A stretch of 64,000 nt of DNA from Flavobacterium resistens (GTDB lineage: Bacteria > Bacteroidota > Bacteroidia > Flavobacteriales > Flavobacteriaceae): contig NZ_FXTA01000001.1 in the NCBI RefSeq assembly GCF_900182645.1, positions 434,001 to 498,000 of the forward strand, written 5' to 3'. Shown here piece after piece: positions 32,664 through 41,342 of the stretch; the stretch's first letter is position 1, and the number at the start of each line of letters is the position of its first letter. A program made the translations under genes and the position numbers. The notes under the pieces are model-generated. The model did no database searches. It was not told where the DNA came from and saw nothing but the letters and a program-made list of their open reading frames with translations.

Positions 32664-32750
32664 GTAATTTGCCTGTTTCTGGACTTAAAAGTCCTTATTT
32701 TCAACTTTAAACGTCTCAAATCAAAATAATTCGCAAAAACAATAAATAAT

Positions 32751-32772
32751 TATACCGATTGGTATATATTTG
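32751..32772 (+). promoter_or_regulatory. TetR1 operator overlapping the tetR1 promoter
   Basis: The palindrome TATACC-GATT-GGTATA (32751-32766) runs directly into the -7 box TATATTTG (32765-32772). A repressor bound here would block its own gene. Confidence 0.75.
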
Positions 32773-32794
32773 CAGAATCAAAATGATTCTTATC

Positions 32795-33385
32795 ATGAGT
32801 AAAGCAGAAAAAACCAAGCAATTTATTATCGAAAAGACAGCTCCTATCTTTAATATGAAAGGTTACAGCGGTACTTCGATAAGTGATATAACAGATATAA
32901 CCGGACTCACGAAAGGAAGCATTTATGGCAATTTTGAAAGTAAAGACGAAGTGGCAATTGCGGTTTTCAAATACAATGTCAAAAAATTGCACGATGCTTT
33001 TTCACGAGAAATTGACAAACAGACTACTTTCAAAGGTAAATTATTAGTTTATCCAAAGCTTTATTCTGAATATTCTGATTTGCAAGTAACAAAAGGCGGC
33101 TGTCCAATTTTAAACACTGCAACAGAATCAGATGATACACATCCTATTTTAAAAAAGTATGCCGAGAGAACGCTTAATTATTGGAAAGAAAAAATAATGT
33201 ATTTCATTGATCAGGGAATTTTGGCAGGAGAATTTAAAGCCAATGCAATTGATACAGAGAAAACGGCACTAACCATAATTGCTTTAATTGAAGGCGCTAT
33301 AATGATCAGCAAACTGACAAACAGTTTAGATAATTTGTCAAGCATTATGACTTCAGTTTACAAAGTAATAGACGATTTAGAATAA
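32795..33385 (+). CDS. TetR family regulator 1 (paralogue pair)
   Basis: ATG 32795 is chosen over an upstream ATG at 32759 because the latter lies within the operator and promoter. The 196-residue product has a TetR helix-turn-helix: IEKTAPIFNMKGYSGTSISDI through LTKGSIYGNFESKDEVA. Its relative at 35661 is similar throughout (FIIEK-APIFN-KG, GGCPxLN, DDT-PI). Both are of the AcrR type with a C-terminal TetR_C domain. Palindromes of one type stand before this gene, before the thioesterase gene and before the transporter gene, so it probably represses all three. Confidence 0.9.
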   Translation: MSKAEKTKQFIIEKTAPIFNMKGYSGTSISDITDITGLTKGSIYGNFESKDEVAIAVFKYNVKKLHDAFSREIDKQTTFKGKLLVYPKLYSEYSDLQVTKGGCPILNTATESDDTHPILKKYAERTLNYWKEKIMYFIDQGILAGEFKANAIDTEKTALTIIALIEGAIMISKLTNSLDNLSSIMTSVYKVIDDLE

Positions 33386-33423
33386 AGTAATTTCAAAAAA
33401 TTGCTTTTTTTTAGCAAATAAAA

Positions 33424-33439
33424 TATACCAATCGGTATT
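33424..33439. promoter_or_regulatory. TetR1 operator before the thioesterase gene
   Basis: TATACC-AATC-GGTATT, matching the operator at 32751-32766 at 15 of 16 symmetric positions. The remaining intergenic DNA holds 'ggctgaacgaagtcgaagcc', a small hairpin word of flavobacterial repeats. Confidence 0.7.
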
Positions 33440-33538
33440 ATCTAGTTATAAATTGTTAATTATAAATGTAATTGCCAGGCTGAACGAAGTCGAAGCCTCC
33501 GCTAAACCTGAAACCTGAAACTTTAAAATTAAAATAAA

Positions 33539-33985
33539 ATGCAAAAAACAAGACTACAAGTACTTCAAGATCATTTAGACAGAGAATTCACAGCTTCGCC
33601 CTCGCCTTTTATGCTTTGGATGAAACCAATTGTTTTGGTTGCCCAACCTGGCACTGTCACTTTTAAATATGTCGTGAGAGAAGAAATGTCAAATCCGATT
33701 AAATCTCTGCATGGAGGCGTTACTGCGGCAATTGCGGACGATTGTATTGGTGCAACTTTATTTTCTTTAGATGAAGAACATTTTTACACAACCATCAACC
33801 TCAATATTGATTATTTTGCTCCGGCGCATGTTGGCGATACGATTTTGGCAAAAACCGCTATCATTAAAAAAGGAAAACAATTTGTAAACGCGCAATGCGA
33901 AATCTGGAACGAAGCTGAAACTCGTCTGATTGCCAGAGCATATTCGAATCTATTCAAAACCAATGTAATCAAAAAAGTGCTTTAA
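33539..33985 (+). CDS. PaaI family thioesterase (hotdog fold)
   Basis: This 148-residue protein has the hotdog core with SLHGGVTAAIADDCIGATLF (His58-Gly59-Gly60 near the active site) and YTTINLNIDYFAPAHVGDTI, as in PaaI/YbgC thioesterases acting on acyl-CoA or aryl-CoA. The substrate is unknown. It lies between two TetR1 operators, in a cluster with a transporter, so it may act on a compound handled by that efflux system. Confidence 0.88.
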   Translation: MQKTRLQVLQDHLDREFTASPSPFMLWMKPIVLVAQPGTVTFKYVVREEMSNPIKSLHGGVTAAIADDCIGATLFSLDEEHFYTTINLNIDYFAPAHVGDTILAKTAIIKKGKQFVNAQCEIWNEAETRLIARAYSNLFKTNVIKKVL

Positions 33986-34014
33986 TTTTTCAAAGCCTTT
34001 TTTTTACTTTAAAA

Positions 34015-34030
34015 TATACCAATTGGTATA
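34015..34030. promoter_or_regulatory. TetR1 operator before the DHA2 transporter
   Basis: TATACC-AATT-GGTATA, a perfect 16-bp palindrome, ends 10 bp before the transporter start codon. Confidence 0.72.
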
Positions 34031-34040
34031 AAATATAAAT

Positions 34041-35591
34041 ATGACACCTTTACAACGAAAACTTCTGATTTTAACCGTAATCCTTGCCGCGATTATGGAA
34101 CTTATTGATATTTCAATTGTCAATGTTGCGCTTTCGCACATGAGTGGCAATTTGGGCGCAACTTTAGAAGACACCTCTTGGGTCATAACTGCTTATGCCA
34201 TTGCCAATGTAATTATCATTCCAATTACGAGTTTTTTAAGTGCCAATCTCGGACGTCGAAATTATTACATTGGCTCTGTTATTTTGTTTACTTTCTGTTC
34301 TTTTATGTGCGGGCATTCTTCAAACATCTGGATGCTTGTCTTTTTTAGATTCTTTCAGGGAATTGGTGGAGGTGCTTTATTATCGATATCTCAAGTCGTG
34401 GTATTTGAACTTTTCCCGAAAGACAAACAATCAACAGCAGGCGCTTTATTTGGAGCAGGAATTTTCATCGGACCAACAATTGGACCAACGCTTGGCGGTT
34501 ATATTACTGAAAATTACGATTGGCCCTGGATTTTCCTGATTAATATTCCTATCGGGATTTTAGTTACGATTTCATGTATTTTCTTGCTGAAAGAACCGCC
34601 TGTTAAGCCAGAAATCGCCAAAGTCGATTGGGTTGGAATTGCTTTATTGGCAATTGGAGTCGGTGCTCTTCAAACTGTTTTAGAACGCGGCGAAGTTGAA
34701 GATTGGTTCGAAACACGTTATATTGTAGTTCTTGCTGTCATTGCTTCAATTTCCTTATTGACTTTTATTTATTGGGAATTAACGATTGATAAACCTGTAG
34801 TAAATTTAAAGGTTCTTAAAAGCAAATCGCTAAGTATTGCCGCAATTCTGACTTTTGTCACCGGATTTGGGATGTTTATTTCGATATATATCAGTCCCGT
34901 TGTGGCACAGCGTCTTTTAAGTTTTTCACCATATCAAACAGGTTTACTTTTGTTGCCGGGCGCTTTATTTGCATTGGTCGCCTTAAAACTCTGTGGAACT
35001 TTACTTCAAAAAGGAGTTTCTCCAGTTCTTATTATTGCAGCGGGATTTCTATTATTTATTTATTTTAATTGGAGAATGTCTGAAATCACTTTAGACACCA
35101 GCGCTTTTGAAGTCTCAACAGCTTTGATTTTCCGTGCATTAGGAATGGCTTTACTAACTGTCCCATTGACAATGCTGGCAGTTTCTTCACTCGATGACAA
35201 AGATGTTGGACAAGGTGCCGCGTTAAATAATATGATGCGACAATTAGGCGGTTCTTTTGGAGTTTCTATTATCAATACTTATATCGCGCATCGTTTTGCT
35301 GAACACAGAAATGTTTTGATTTCGAATGTAACTTTGGATAATACAAAAGCCATGAACCGAATTAATGGTTACATCAATTATTTCCAGCATAGAGGTTTTG
35401 CTTATAACGAAGCAAGGTCAAAAGCTTTAAAATTAATGGAAAATATCGTGACCAGACAATCTTCTTTATTGAGTTATCGGGATGCTTTTCTATTTGTAGG
35501 TTTATTTTTTGTCATCACACTACCCTTGTTATTGCTGGTAATGAACAAGTCTAAAAAGCCAAAAACGAATATAATTTTGTCCGATCATTAA
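34041..35591 (+). CDS. DHA2 family MFS multidrug transporter (EmrB/QacA type)
   Basis: The 516-residue protein has 14 membrane helices. DHA2 motifs are visible: MELIDISIVNVALSHMSGNLG (motif D1), SFLSANLGRRNYYIGS (motif A) and FGAGIFIGPTIGPTLGGYI (motif C, the antiporter motif). The C-terminus ends with a short basic tail. It should export drugs by proton antiport, alone or with a HlyD partner, which is not encoded beside it. A TetR1 operator sits 10 bp before its start codon, so derepression by a TetR ligand is expected. Confidence 0.93.
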   Translation: MTPLQRKLLILTVILAAIMELIDISIVNVALSHMSGNLGATLEDTSWVITAYAIANVIIIPITSFLSANLGRRNYYIGSVILFTFCSFMCGHSSNIWMLVFFRFFQGIGGGALLSISQVVVFELFPKDKQSTAGALFGAGIFIGPTIGPTLGGYITENYDWPWIFLINIPIGILVTISCIFLLKEPPVKPEIAKVDWVGIALLAIGVGALQTVLERGEVEDWFETRYIVVLAVIASISLLTFIYWELTIDKPVVNLKVLKSKSLSIAAILTFVTGFGMFISIYISPVVAQRLLSFSPYQTGLLLLPGALFALVALKLCGTLLQKGVSPVLIIAAGFLLFIYFNWRMSEITLDTSAFEVSTALIFRALGMALLTVPLTMLAVSSLDDKDVGQGAALNNMMRQLGGSFGVSIINTYIAHRFAEHRNVLISNVTLDNTKAMNRINGYINYFQHRGFAYNEARSKALKLMENIVTRQSSLLSYRDAFLFVGLFFVITLPLLLLVMNKSKKPKTNIILSDH

Positions 35592-35608
35592 AAAAAACAT
35601 CAAAAAAT

Positions 35609-35639
35609 TTGTTTTTATGACCAATCGGTCATATATTTG
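35609..35639 (+). promoter_or_regulatory. Promoter and operator of tetR2
   Basis: TTG (35609-35611), 20-bp spacer, -7 box TATATTTG (35632-35639). The palindrome ATGACC-AATC-GGTCAT (35617-35632) fills the spacer and touches the -7 box, the same arrangement as for tetR1 with a different operator sequence. Confidence 0.78.
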
Positions 35640-35660
35640 TACCGTTAAATAAAAGCTATC

Positions 35661-36248
35661 ATGGCAAAGGGAGAAGAAACCAGACAATTTATCATAGAAA
35701 AAGCAGCACCTATTTTTAATACAAAAGGGATTGCAGCAACATCTATGAGCGATATTATGGAGGCAACCAAATTGTCAAAAGGAAGCATGTACGTTCATTT
35801 TGACAATAAAGAAGTTCTAGCCTGTGCCGCTGTTGATCACAATATGAAAGTATTAGGCGATAAACTGATTTCAGAAGTCAGCAAAGGCAAAACAGCGAAA
35901 GAAGAACTATTTACTTATATCGATTTTTTTAGTAATGCCGTGAATCCGCCTTTAACCGGAGGTTGTCCGTTATTGAATTTCGGAACTGAAGCTGATGACA
36001 CCAACCCTATTGTAAAAGAGAAAATCAATAAAGGTTGTAATGCCAATCAACAATTATTAGCCAATAGCGTAAACAAAGGAATTGCCAACGGAGAATTCAA
36101 ATCAAACTGGAACGCTGAAGAATTTGCTGTCATCATGTTTGCCATGATGGAAGGCGGCCATCTCATTTCAAGAATGTCAGGCAACAACGATAAAATGAAA
36201 ATTATCGCTAAAACCCTCAAAAAAATAATAGAGGAAAACAGCCTCTAA
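35661..36248 (+). CDS. TetR family regulator 2 (paralogue pair)
   Basis: The 195-residue protein resembles the TetR at 32795: MAKGEETRQFIIEKAAPIFNTKG and LSKGSMYVHFDNKEVLACAA for the helix-turn-helix, GGCPLLNFGTEADDTNPIV in the ligand domain. The recognition-helix segment differs (KLSKGSMYVHF here, GLTKGSIYGNF in the relative), consistent with a different operator: ATGACC-N4-GGTCAT occurs before this gene and before the following SDR gene. It therefore probably represses itself and the SDR. Confidence 0.9.
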   Translation: MAKGEETRQFIIEKAAPIFNTKGIAATSMSDIMEATKLSKGSMYVHFDNKEVLACAAVDHNMKVLGDKLISEVSKGKTAKEELFTYIDFFSNAVNPPLTGGCPLLNFGTEADDTNPIVKEKINKGCNANQQLLANSVNKGIANGEFKSNWNAEEFAVIMFAMMEGGHLISRMSGNNDKMKIIAKTLKKIIEENSL

Positions 36249-36265
36249 TTTTTTTTACCAAAAAA

Positions 36266-36281
36266 ATGACCGATTGGTCAT
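36266..36281. promoter_or_regulatory. TetR2 operator before the SDR gene
   Basis: ATGACC-GATT-GGTCAT, a 16-bp palindrome of the same type as 35617-35632, lies 62 bp before the SDR start. The gap also contains a repeated 'aattaacaattaacaa' stretch. Confidence 0.72.
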
Positions 36282-36343
36282 AAATTTTAAAAATTAAATA
36301 TAATAATTCACAACTCATCATTAACAATTAACAATTAGAAAAC

Positions 36344-37156
36344 ATGTCAAAAACAATTTTAATTTCAGGAGCATCAAAAGGATTCGGAAAAGCCTGGACA
36401 GAAGCATTTTTAGCAAAAGGATACAAGGTAGCTGCAACAGCCAGAAATATTGATACCCTAGCCGACTTAAAAGCGCAATACGGAGACGCGATTTTACCTC
36501 TTAAACTAGATGTAAACAACCGCTCTGAGTCGTTTGCAGTGGTAGAAAAAGTACAACAGCATTTTGGGACTATAGATATCCTGATCAACAATGCGGGTTA
36601 CGCTTTAAATGGAGCTGTCGAAGAAGCTACTGAAAGCGAAGCAAGAGCGCAATTTGAAACCAATTTCTTTGGTACACTTTGGTTAACACAAGCGGTATTG
36701 CCAATTATGAGAAAACAACAAAGTGGCCATATTATTCAGGTTTCTTCTATTTTAGGAATCGCTACTTTACCAATAATTGGTTTATATAACGCTTCTAAAT
36801 TTGCCGTTGAAGGTCTTACCGAAACATTGGCTTCAGAAGTAAAACAATTCGGAATTAATGTTACTTTGGTTGAACCAAATGGTTATGTTACAGATATCTG
36901 GGGTAACGGAATCATTAGTGAAAGCATACCTGCTTATGACGGAATTAAAAAAGCGATTGCTGATGGACATGATCCTGATACTTTTGGAAAAACAAGCGCT
37001 ACAGTTCCGGCGATCATTAAATTAGTCGAAGCTGAAAATCCTCCTTTACGCCTATTTTTAGGAAAAGTAGCTTTACCATTTGCTAAACAAACTTATGAAC
37101 AAAAACTAAAAACCTGGGAAGAATGGGCAGACGTTTCTGTCGCAGCTCACGGTTAA
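36344..37156 (+). CDS. SDR family oxidoreductase
   Basis: The 270-residue classical SDR has SGASKGFGKAW (residues 8-18) for the cofactor, INNAG at 81-85, catalytic serine in IIQVSSILG and the Tyr148/Lys152 pair in LYNASKFA. The TARN after the second strand suggests NADP(H). The C-terminus EEWADVSVAAHG is longer than in the SDR at 7614. It is the only apparent structural gene controlled by the second TetR operator type. Confidence 0.9.
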   Translation: MSKTILISGASKGFGKAWTEAFLAKGYKVAATARNIDTLADLKAQYGDAILPLKLDVNNRSESFAVVEKVQQHFGTIDILINNAGYALNGAVEEATESEARAQFETNFFGTLWLTQAVLPIMRKQQSGHIIQVSSILGIATLPIIGLYNASKFAVEGLTETLASEVKQFGINVTLVEPNGYVTDIWGNGIISESIPAYDGIKKAIADGHDPDTFGKTSATVPAIIKLVEAENPPLRLFLGKVALPFAKQTYEQKLKTWEEWADVSVAAHG

Positions 37157-37177
37157 TTTGATTTCTGATTTTAATTG

Positions 37178-37219
37178 AAAAAGCGAGACCAATTCTGTAT
37201 AGAAAGTCTCGCTTTTTTT
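37178..37219. terminator. Bidirectional terminator between the SDR and TonB-receptor genes
   Basis: AAAAAGCGAGAC faces GTCTCGCTTTTT with T-runs at both ends; the two genes converge here. Confidence 0.88.
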
Positions 37220-37239
37220 ATGCTTAAATTTTTACGTTT

Positions 37240-39453
37240 TTACCAGCTGTATTTCAAAATCAAGCGGGCATTAAATGGCGTTCCTGCTGTAAAATGAATT
37301 TCTTCAACTGAAGCTGTTTCATTTGCTAATCTTGATTCCGTCAGGAATTGTGTTTCTTTCCATTTCGTGTCAAAAATATTGTCGATGTTCACTCCTATTG
37401 ATACTTTTTTAATCTGATAATTTACAGAGAAATCTGTTATACAATACCCTTTTGCTACAACCGAATTATCTTCATTGGCTGGGCGATCACCCAAGAAACG
37501 GGTTCTTAAACTTCCCGAAAAACCTTTTAAATCTTTTACCGAAAACCCGTTCATTAAAGTATGAACCGGCGCTAATGGCAAATAATCATTTCCTTTGGGC
37601 TCGTCAAACGAACGTGCGTGCGTATAAGTATAATCAGTATTCCAGAATAACCAATTTGTTAATTGATATCTGAAACCAAAATCAAAACCTTTTCGCTGAG
37701 TTTTACCGCTTGGTTCTACAACTGCCTCGTCTCCTACATACACAAATTCCTGTGCCAAATACAAATACCAAATTGCCGAATTTACAATCATTCTTGGAAA
37801 TGGTTTCCAGTTAATTCCCAAATCCGCTCCGTAAGTTTCAGGCAAAATTTCCTGTCCTTTTTGTGCCACTACAACGCGGGTATCGTTGCTATGAAAGCCT
37901 TTACCTAATTTCAGAAAATATTGTAATGTGTTATTTTGTGTGTATAAAAAGTTCAGTTTTGGACTTACAATGGCTTTGCTTTCTGTTTGATTTGTATAAA
38001 CCGAGGCCAATTGATCTTCATAGCCAAATTTGAAATAATCCACGCGCAAGCCAGCATTTACAAGCCATTTTCCAGAAGTAAAATCAAAACTTGTAAAAGA
38101 GAAAAGATTCGTCTGATTCACATTTCCTAAACTCAAATAATCCAAAACTGTTTTTCGGTTTAAAGTGTGCGATAACTCGACATCTTTATTATTGTCATTT
38201 CGCAATCCCGCTCCTAACTTAAAACGCCAATTTTCATCCAGTTTTTGATCATATTCCGACTGAAAACCTACAATGGTTCTGTTTTCTTTCTGTTTGATTT
38301 GATCGCCATTTACAGGGTCATTCAAGAAAAAAGTAAAATTAGAATACAATTCAAAATCATATTTGCTCAAATAGGCCGTATTTTTTATCTGTGTATTTTC
38401 ATCAATTTTGGCGTCGTACTGCAAATTGAAATTCGTTCTGTCTGTGTTTCCGCCTTCATTTGGATCAATTGCTCCAAAATGTGAAATTGTGCCCTCATTC
38501 ACTGCGCGATCCGGAATTTGTCCGCTGGCATCCCATTGGCTTTTAAAATGAGATACAAACAATGCAATTCGATCGCCGTTATTTAGTTTGGCATTATATT
38601 TTGCAAACAAATTGATTCGGTTAAAATTTTGAGGCGCATCAAAATAACCATCGGTCATCATGTATTCTCCCGCAAAATACGCCGACTGATTTTCTTTATT
38701 CAACAAATTAAACAAAGCAACCGTTCTAAAAGTATCAAACTGACCGCCTTCAAAAGAAACAGAACTATGTTCCAATGCATTTTTTGTATTAAAACCAACA
38801 TAACCCGCCGTTGTAAAATCTCCTTTATCAGCAAAATAAGATCCTTTGTCAAAATCAATATTATCAACTGTTTCCGGAATCACAAAGTGAAGATCAGAAT
38901 ATCCTTGTCCGTGCGCATGCGAAACCATATTTACCGGCATTCCATCAACCGAGATATTAATATCTGTACCGTGATCACAATCAAATCCTCTCAGGAAAAT
39001 TTGTTCTGCTTTTCCTCCACCAGCATGCTGACCAATGAATAATCCGGGAACTTTTCGCAATAAATCCTGAGAATTCGATATCGGTTGGATTTCTAAATCA
39101 ATTTTTGAAATTGTATTCAGGTATTTCAAATTGTTTGTAATGGTTACTTCTTCAAGCAAAAAAGGTTTTTCTTCTAATGAAATTGTCAAAAAATCTACAG
39201 AGAGAAAAGAGATAAATTTGATTTTTTGAGTAATAAATCCTTGTTTACTGATTTCTAAACTATCATTTAATTGAACCCCTTCTAAAGTAAATTTTCCGTT
39301 TACGTCACTGTGTGCATGATTTTTTGAAACCAAATCACGAATTAAGACTTCAGAAAGTGGTTTTCCTTTTGCATCATTTATAACTCCATTTATAGATTGT
39401 GCGTGAATTGAATAAGACAGAACGAAAAAAAGAATTGCAGATAAAAATTTCAT
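37240..39453 (-). CDS. TonB-dependent outer-membrane receptor with carboxypeptidase-like domain
   Basis: The start at 39453 gives a signal peptide (MKFLSAILFFVLSYSIHAQ); an upstream frame extension of 16 residues is ignored. Residues 20-110 form a CarboxypepD_reg-like domain (INGVINDAKGKPLSEVLI), then the plug with ILLKKVPGLFIGQHAGG-type text, IFLRGFDCDHGTDINISVDG and MVSHAHGQGYSDLHFVIPET, then a beta-barrel ending in aromatic ILKYSW. It imports an unknown ligand. The HAHGQGYSDLHF wording occurs in a subset of receptors for metal or small organic ligands (recalled). No partner gene is adjacent; it stands alone between terminators. Confidence 0.9.
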   Translation of the reverse strand: MKFLSAILFFVLSYSIHAQSINGVINDAKGKPLSEVLIRDLVSKNHAHSDVNGKFTLEGVQLNDSLEISKQGFITQKIKFISFLSVDFLTISLEEKPFLLEEVTITNNLKYLNTISKIDLEIQPISNSQDLLRKVPGLFIGQHAGGGKAEQIFLRGFDCDHGTDINISVDGMPVNMVSHAHGQGYSDLHFVIPETVDNIDFDKGSYFADKGDFTTAGYVGFNTKNALEHSSVSFEGGQFDTFRTVALFNLLNKENQSAYFAGEYMMTDGYFDAPQNFNRINLFAKYNAKLNNGDRIALFVSHFKSQWDASGQIPDRAVNEGTISHFGAIDPNEGGNTDRTNFNLQYDAKIDENTQIKNTAYLSKYDFELYSNFTFFLNDPVNGDQIKQKENRTIVGFQSEYDQKLDENWRFKLGAGLRNDNNKDVELSHTLNRKTVLDYLSLGNVNQTNLFSFTSFDFTSGKWLVNAGLRVDYFKFGYEDQLASVYTNQTESKAIVSPKLNFLYTQNNTLQYFLKLGKGFHSNDTRVVVAQKGQEILPETYGADLGINWKPFPRMIVNSAIWYLYLAQEFVYVGDEAVVEPSGKTQRKGFDFGFRYQLTNWLFWNTDYTYTHARSFDEPKGNDYLPLAPVHTLMNGFSVKDLKGFSGSLRTRFLGDRPANEDNSVVAKGYCITDFSVNYQIKKVSIGVNIDNIFDTKWKETQFLTESRLANETASVEEIHFTAGTPFNARLILKYSW

Positions 39454-39578
39454 TAGATAAAGGAAAATGATTTTGTAAATTTTGGAGCAAAAATAGGCCA
39501 TCGAATAAACTTTTCATAAAAAAAACTCCCATTTCTAAAAAAAAATAAGAGTTTTCAGTTTAATCTCGAAAAAATAAT

Positions 39579-40592
39579 TTAGAATTTAATGGCAATTTTT
39601 CCAATCGTTTTTCCCGATTCCAAAAGTTGATGTGCTTTCTTCAAATTATCAGCTGTTAATCCGTTTAATGTTTGATTTAAAGTAGTTTTTAAAGTTCCGT
39701 GATCCAGTAAATCAGCAACTTTGTTTAGAATGTGATGTTGCTCAATCATATCTTCGGTTTGAAACATCGAGCGTGTGTACATCAATTCCCAGGAAAAAGA
39801 AACACTTTTACTCTTTAAGCTGTTTAATGCAACAGGATTGCTATTTCCTGTAATTGAAGCAATATGCCCCTGAGGTTTAATCAACTCAGTCATAATGTCC
39901 CAATAAGCATTGGTATCGACAAAATCCAAAATAAAGTCAACATGTTCATAACCAGCTTCTCTAACTGCCGAAATGAGGTTTTTATGATCCACCACATAAT
40001 CAGCACCTTGCTTTTTGCACCAATCAATTGTTTCAGGACGCGACGCTGTTGCAATAACCGTTAATCCGGCAATTTTCTTGGCCAATTGAATGGCAATCGA
40101 GCCAACGCCACCTGCTCCGCCAATAATTAAAATTGATTTTCCTTTGTCTTTTTCAGCATTAATTCTGATTCGGTCAAACAAAATTTCCCAAGCAGTCAAA
40201 GCGGTTAACGGAATTACAGCCGCTTCTTCAATACTTAATGATTTTGGTTTTCTGCCCACAATTCTTTCATCAATAATCTGAAATTCGGCGTTACTTCCTT
40301 GTTTTGTAATATCTCCAGCATAATAAACTGGATCACCTACTTCAAATAAAGTTACTTTTTCTCCAACAGCGTGCACAATTCCAACGGCATCCCAGCCAAT
40401 GATTTTTGGCGTCTCAAGAACAGTATCTTTTGCGCTATTTTGGCGAATCTTAAAATCGACGGGATTTACAGAAATCGCATCAATTTTTACTAATAAATCG
40501 TGTGCGCCGGGTACAGGTTTTACAGTTTCAAATTCTATAAAACTTTCTTTTTCTTCTATGGGTAGTGATGTTTTAAATCCTATTGCTTTCAT
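39579..40592 (-). CDS. Zinc-binding-type (MDR) alcohol dehydrogenase, quinone-oxidoreductase-like
   Basis: The 337-residue protein has the MDR fold: an N-terminal GroES-like domain (VPGAHDLLVKIDAISVNPVDFKIRQN) and a Rossmann domain with SILIIGGAGGVGSIAIQLAKK. AYWDIMTELIKPQGHIASI matches the zinc-lacking quinone-reductase (ZADH) subset, so it likely uses NADPH to reduce quinones or enones. No catalytic-zinc cysteine set is visible. Starting at 40592, with the conserved element of 40867-40926 upstream. Confidence 0.85.
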   Translation of the reverse strand: MKAIGFKTSLPIEEKESFIEFETVKPVPGAHDLLVKIDAISVNPVDFKIRQNSAKDTVLETPKIIGWDAVGIVHAVGEKVTLFEVGDPVYYAGDITKQGSNAEFQIIDERIVGRKPKSLSIEEAAVIPLTALTAWEILFDRIRINAEKDKGKSILIIGGAGGVGSIAIQLAKKIAGLTVIATASRPETIDWCKKQGADYVVDHKNLISAVREAGYEHVDFILDFVDTNAYWDIMTELIKPQGHIASITGNSNPVALNSLKSKSVSFSWELMYTRSMFQTEDMIEQHHILNKVADLLDHGTLKTTLNQTLNGLTADNLKKAHQLLESGKTIGKIAIKF

Positions 40593-40866
40593 TTTTTAAA
40601 TTTTTATATAAATATACTAACAAAGATAATAGTGGTTTAAATTATTGAAGTTGTATATTTTTATCCAATATCGGTAGAAATTTTGCAATTGTTAATTGGT
40701 TTCTCGTAGATTACAGATCCAAATCCTTTTTAAGCATAAACAAGTGAATTACAAATACTTTAATTCGAACTGATTTAAAATTAAAAATATTTCGAACTTT
40801 TTTTTAATAATTCAAAATCCAAGTTTCAACTTTTATCGTAGTTAAGGAGAAAATAGCTGGGATTCA

Positions 40867-40926
40867 GGTAAACTCAAATGACATTGCTTTTTGGACATTT
40901 TGAAATTTATCACATTTCTGACTATC
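40867..40926. repeat. Conserved ~60-bp element, copy 2
   Basis: It aligns with 20876-20936 (GGTAAA, AATG, TTTTTGG, TTTATCACAT). It lies 274 bp upstream of the alcohol dehydrogenase gene (minus strand) and 32 bp before the small gene at 40959 (plus). The rest of 40593-40866 shows no gene and no strong hairpin. Confidence 0.5.
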
Positions 40927-40958
40927 GCTTGTTTTATTAATTTTTAGGAAATTACAGT

Positions 40959-41201
40959 TTGGACAAATTAGACATTGAAAGGTTAAAAAAATCTTTACAC
41001 TATTTAAAGAGTAAACAAAGGGAATTGAAAAGGCACGATGAAAATGAAATCCGAAGTTTTGAATCGATTATTAAACATCAAAAAAACTACATGGTGGAGC
41101 AATATAAATTATTGCATTATGAGCCATTAATCAAACAAGAAATTAAAAACACCGAAATCTTCATCGGCAACGTACAGAAAATTATAGACATGTACCCCTA
41201 A
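40959..41201 (+). CDS. Unknown small coiled-coil protein
   Basis: The 80-residue frame begins at TTG (MDKLDIERLKKSLHYLKSKQRE) and is mostly charged helix: SIIKHQKNYMVEQYKLL, then EIKNTEIFIGNVQKIIDMY. AGGA about 10 bases before the TTG may serve as a ribosome site. There is no signal peptide or membrane segment. I do not recognise a family. Composition and heptad-like spacing of hydrophobic residues support it being a real cytoplasmic coiled-coil protein, but the missing ATG lowers confidence. Confidence 0.55.
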   Translation: MDKLDIERLKKSLHYLKSKQRELKRHDENEIRSFESIIKHQKNYMVEQYKLLHYEPLIKQEIKNTEIFIGNVQKIIDMYP

Positions 41202-41312
41202 ACTGCTTGCAATAATTTAATTTGGTTTATAATTCATTAGCGCTTCGAATTTTTTCAAACTCGACAAAATTTTAGGCAATAGCTATATTTCTATGTGTTT
41301 AAAATAAAGCCT

Positions 41313-41320
41313 TAAATTTG
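41313..41320 (+). promoter_or_regulatory. -7 box of the GNAT gene
   Basis: TAAATTTG matches TAnnTTTG, 22 bp before the start codon. No clear TTG in the -33 zone. Confidence 0.45.
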
Positions 41321-41342
41321 CTAATTCTAAAATACTTCAAAA

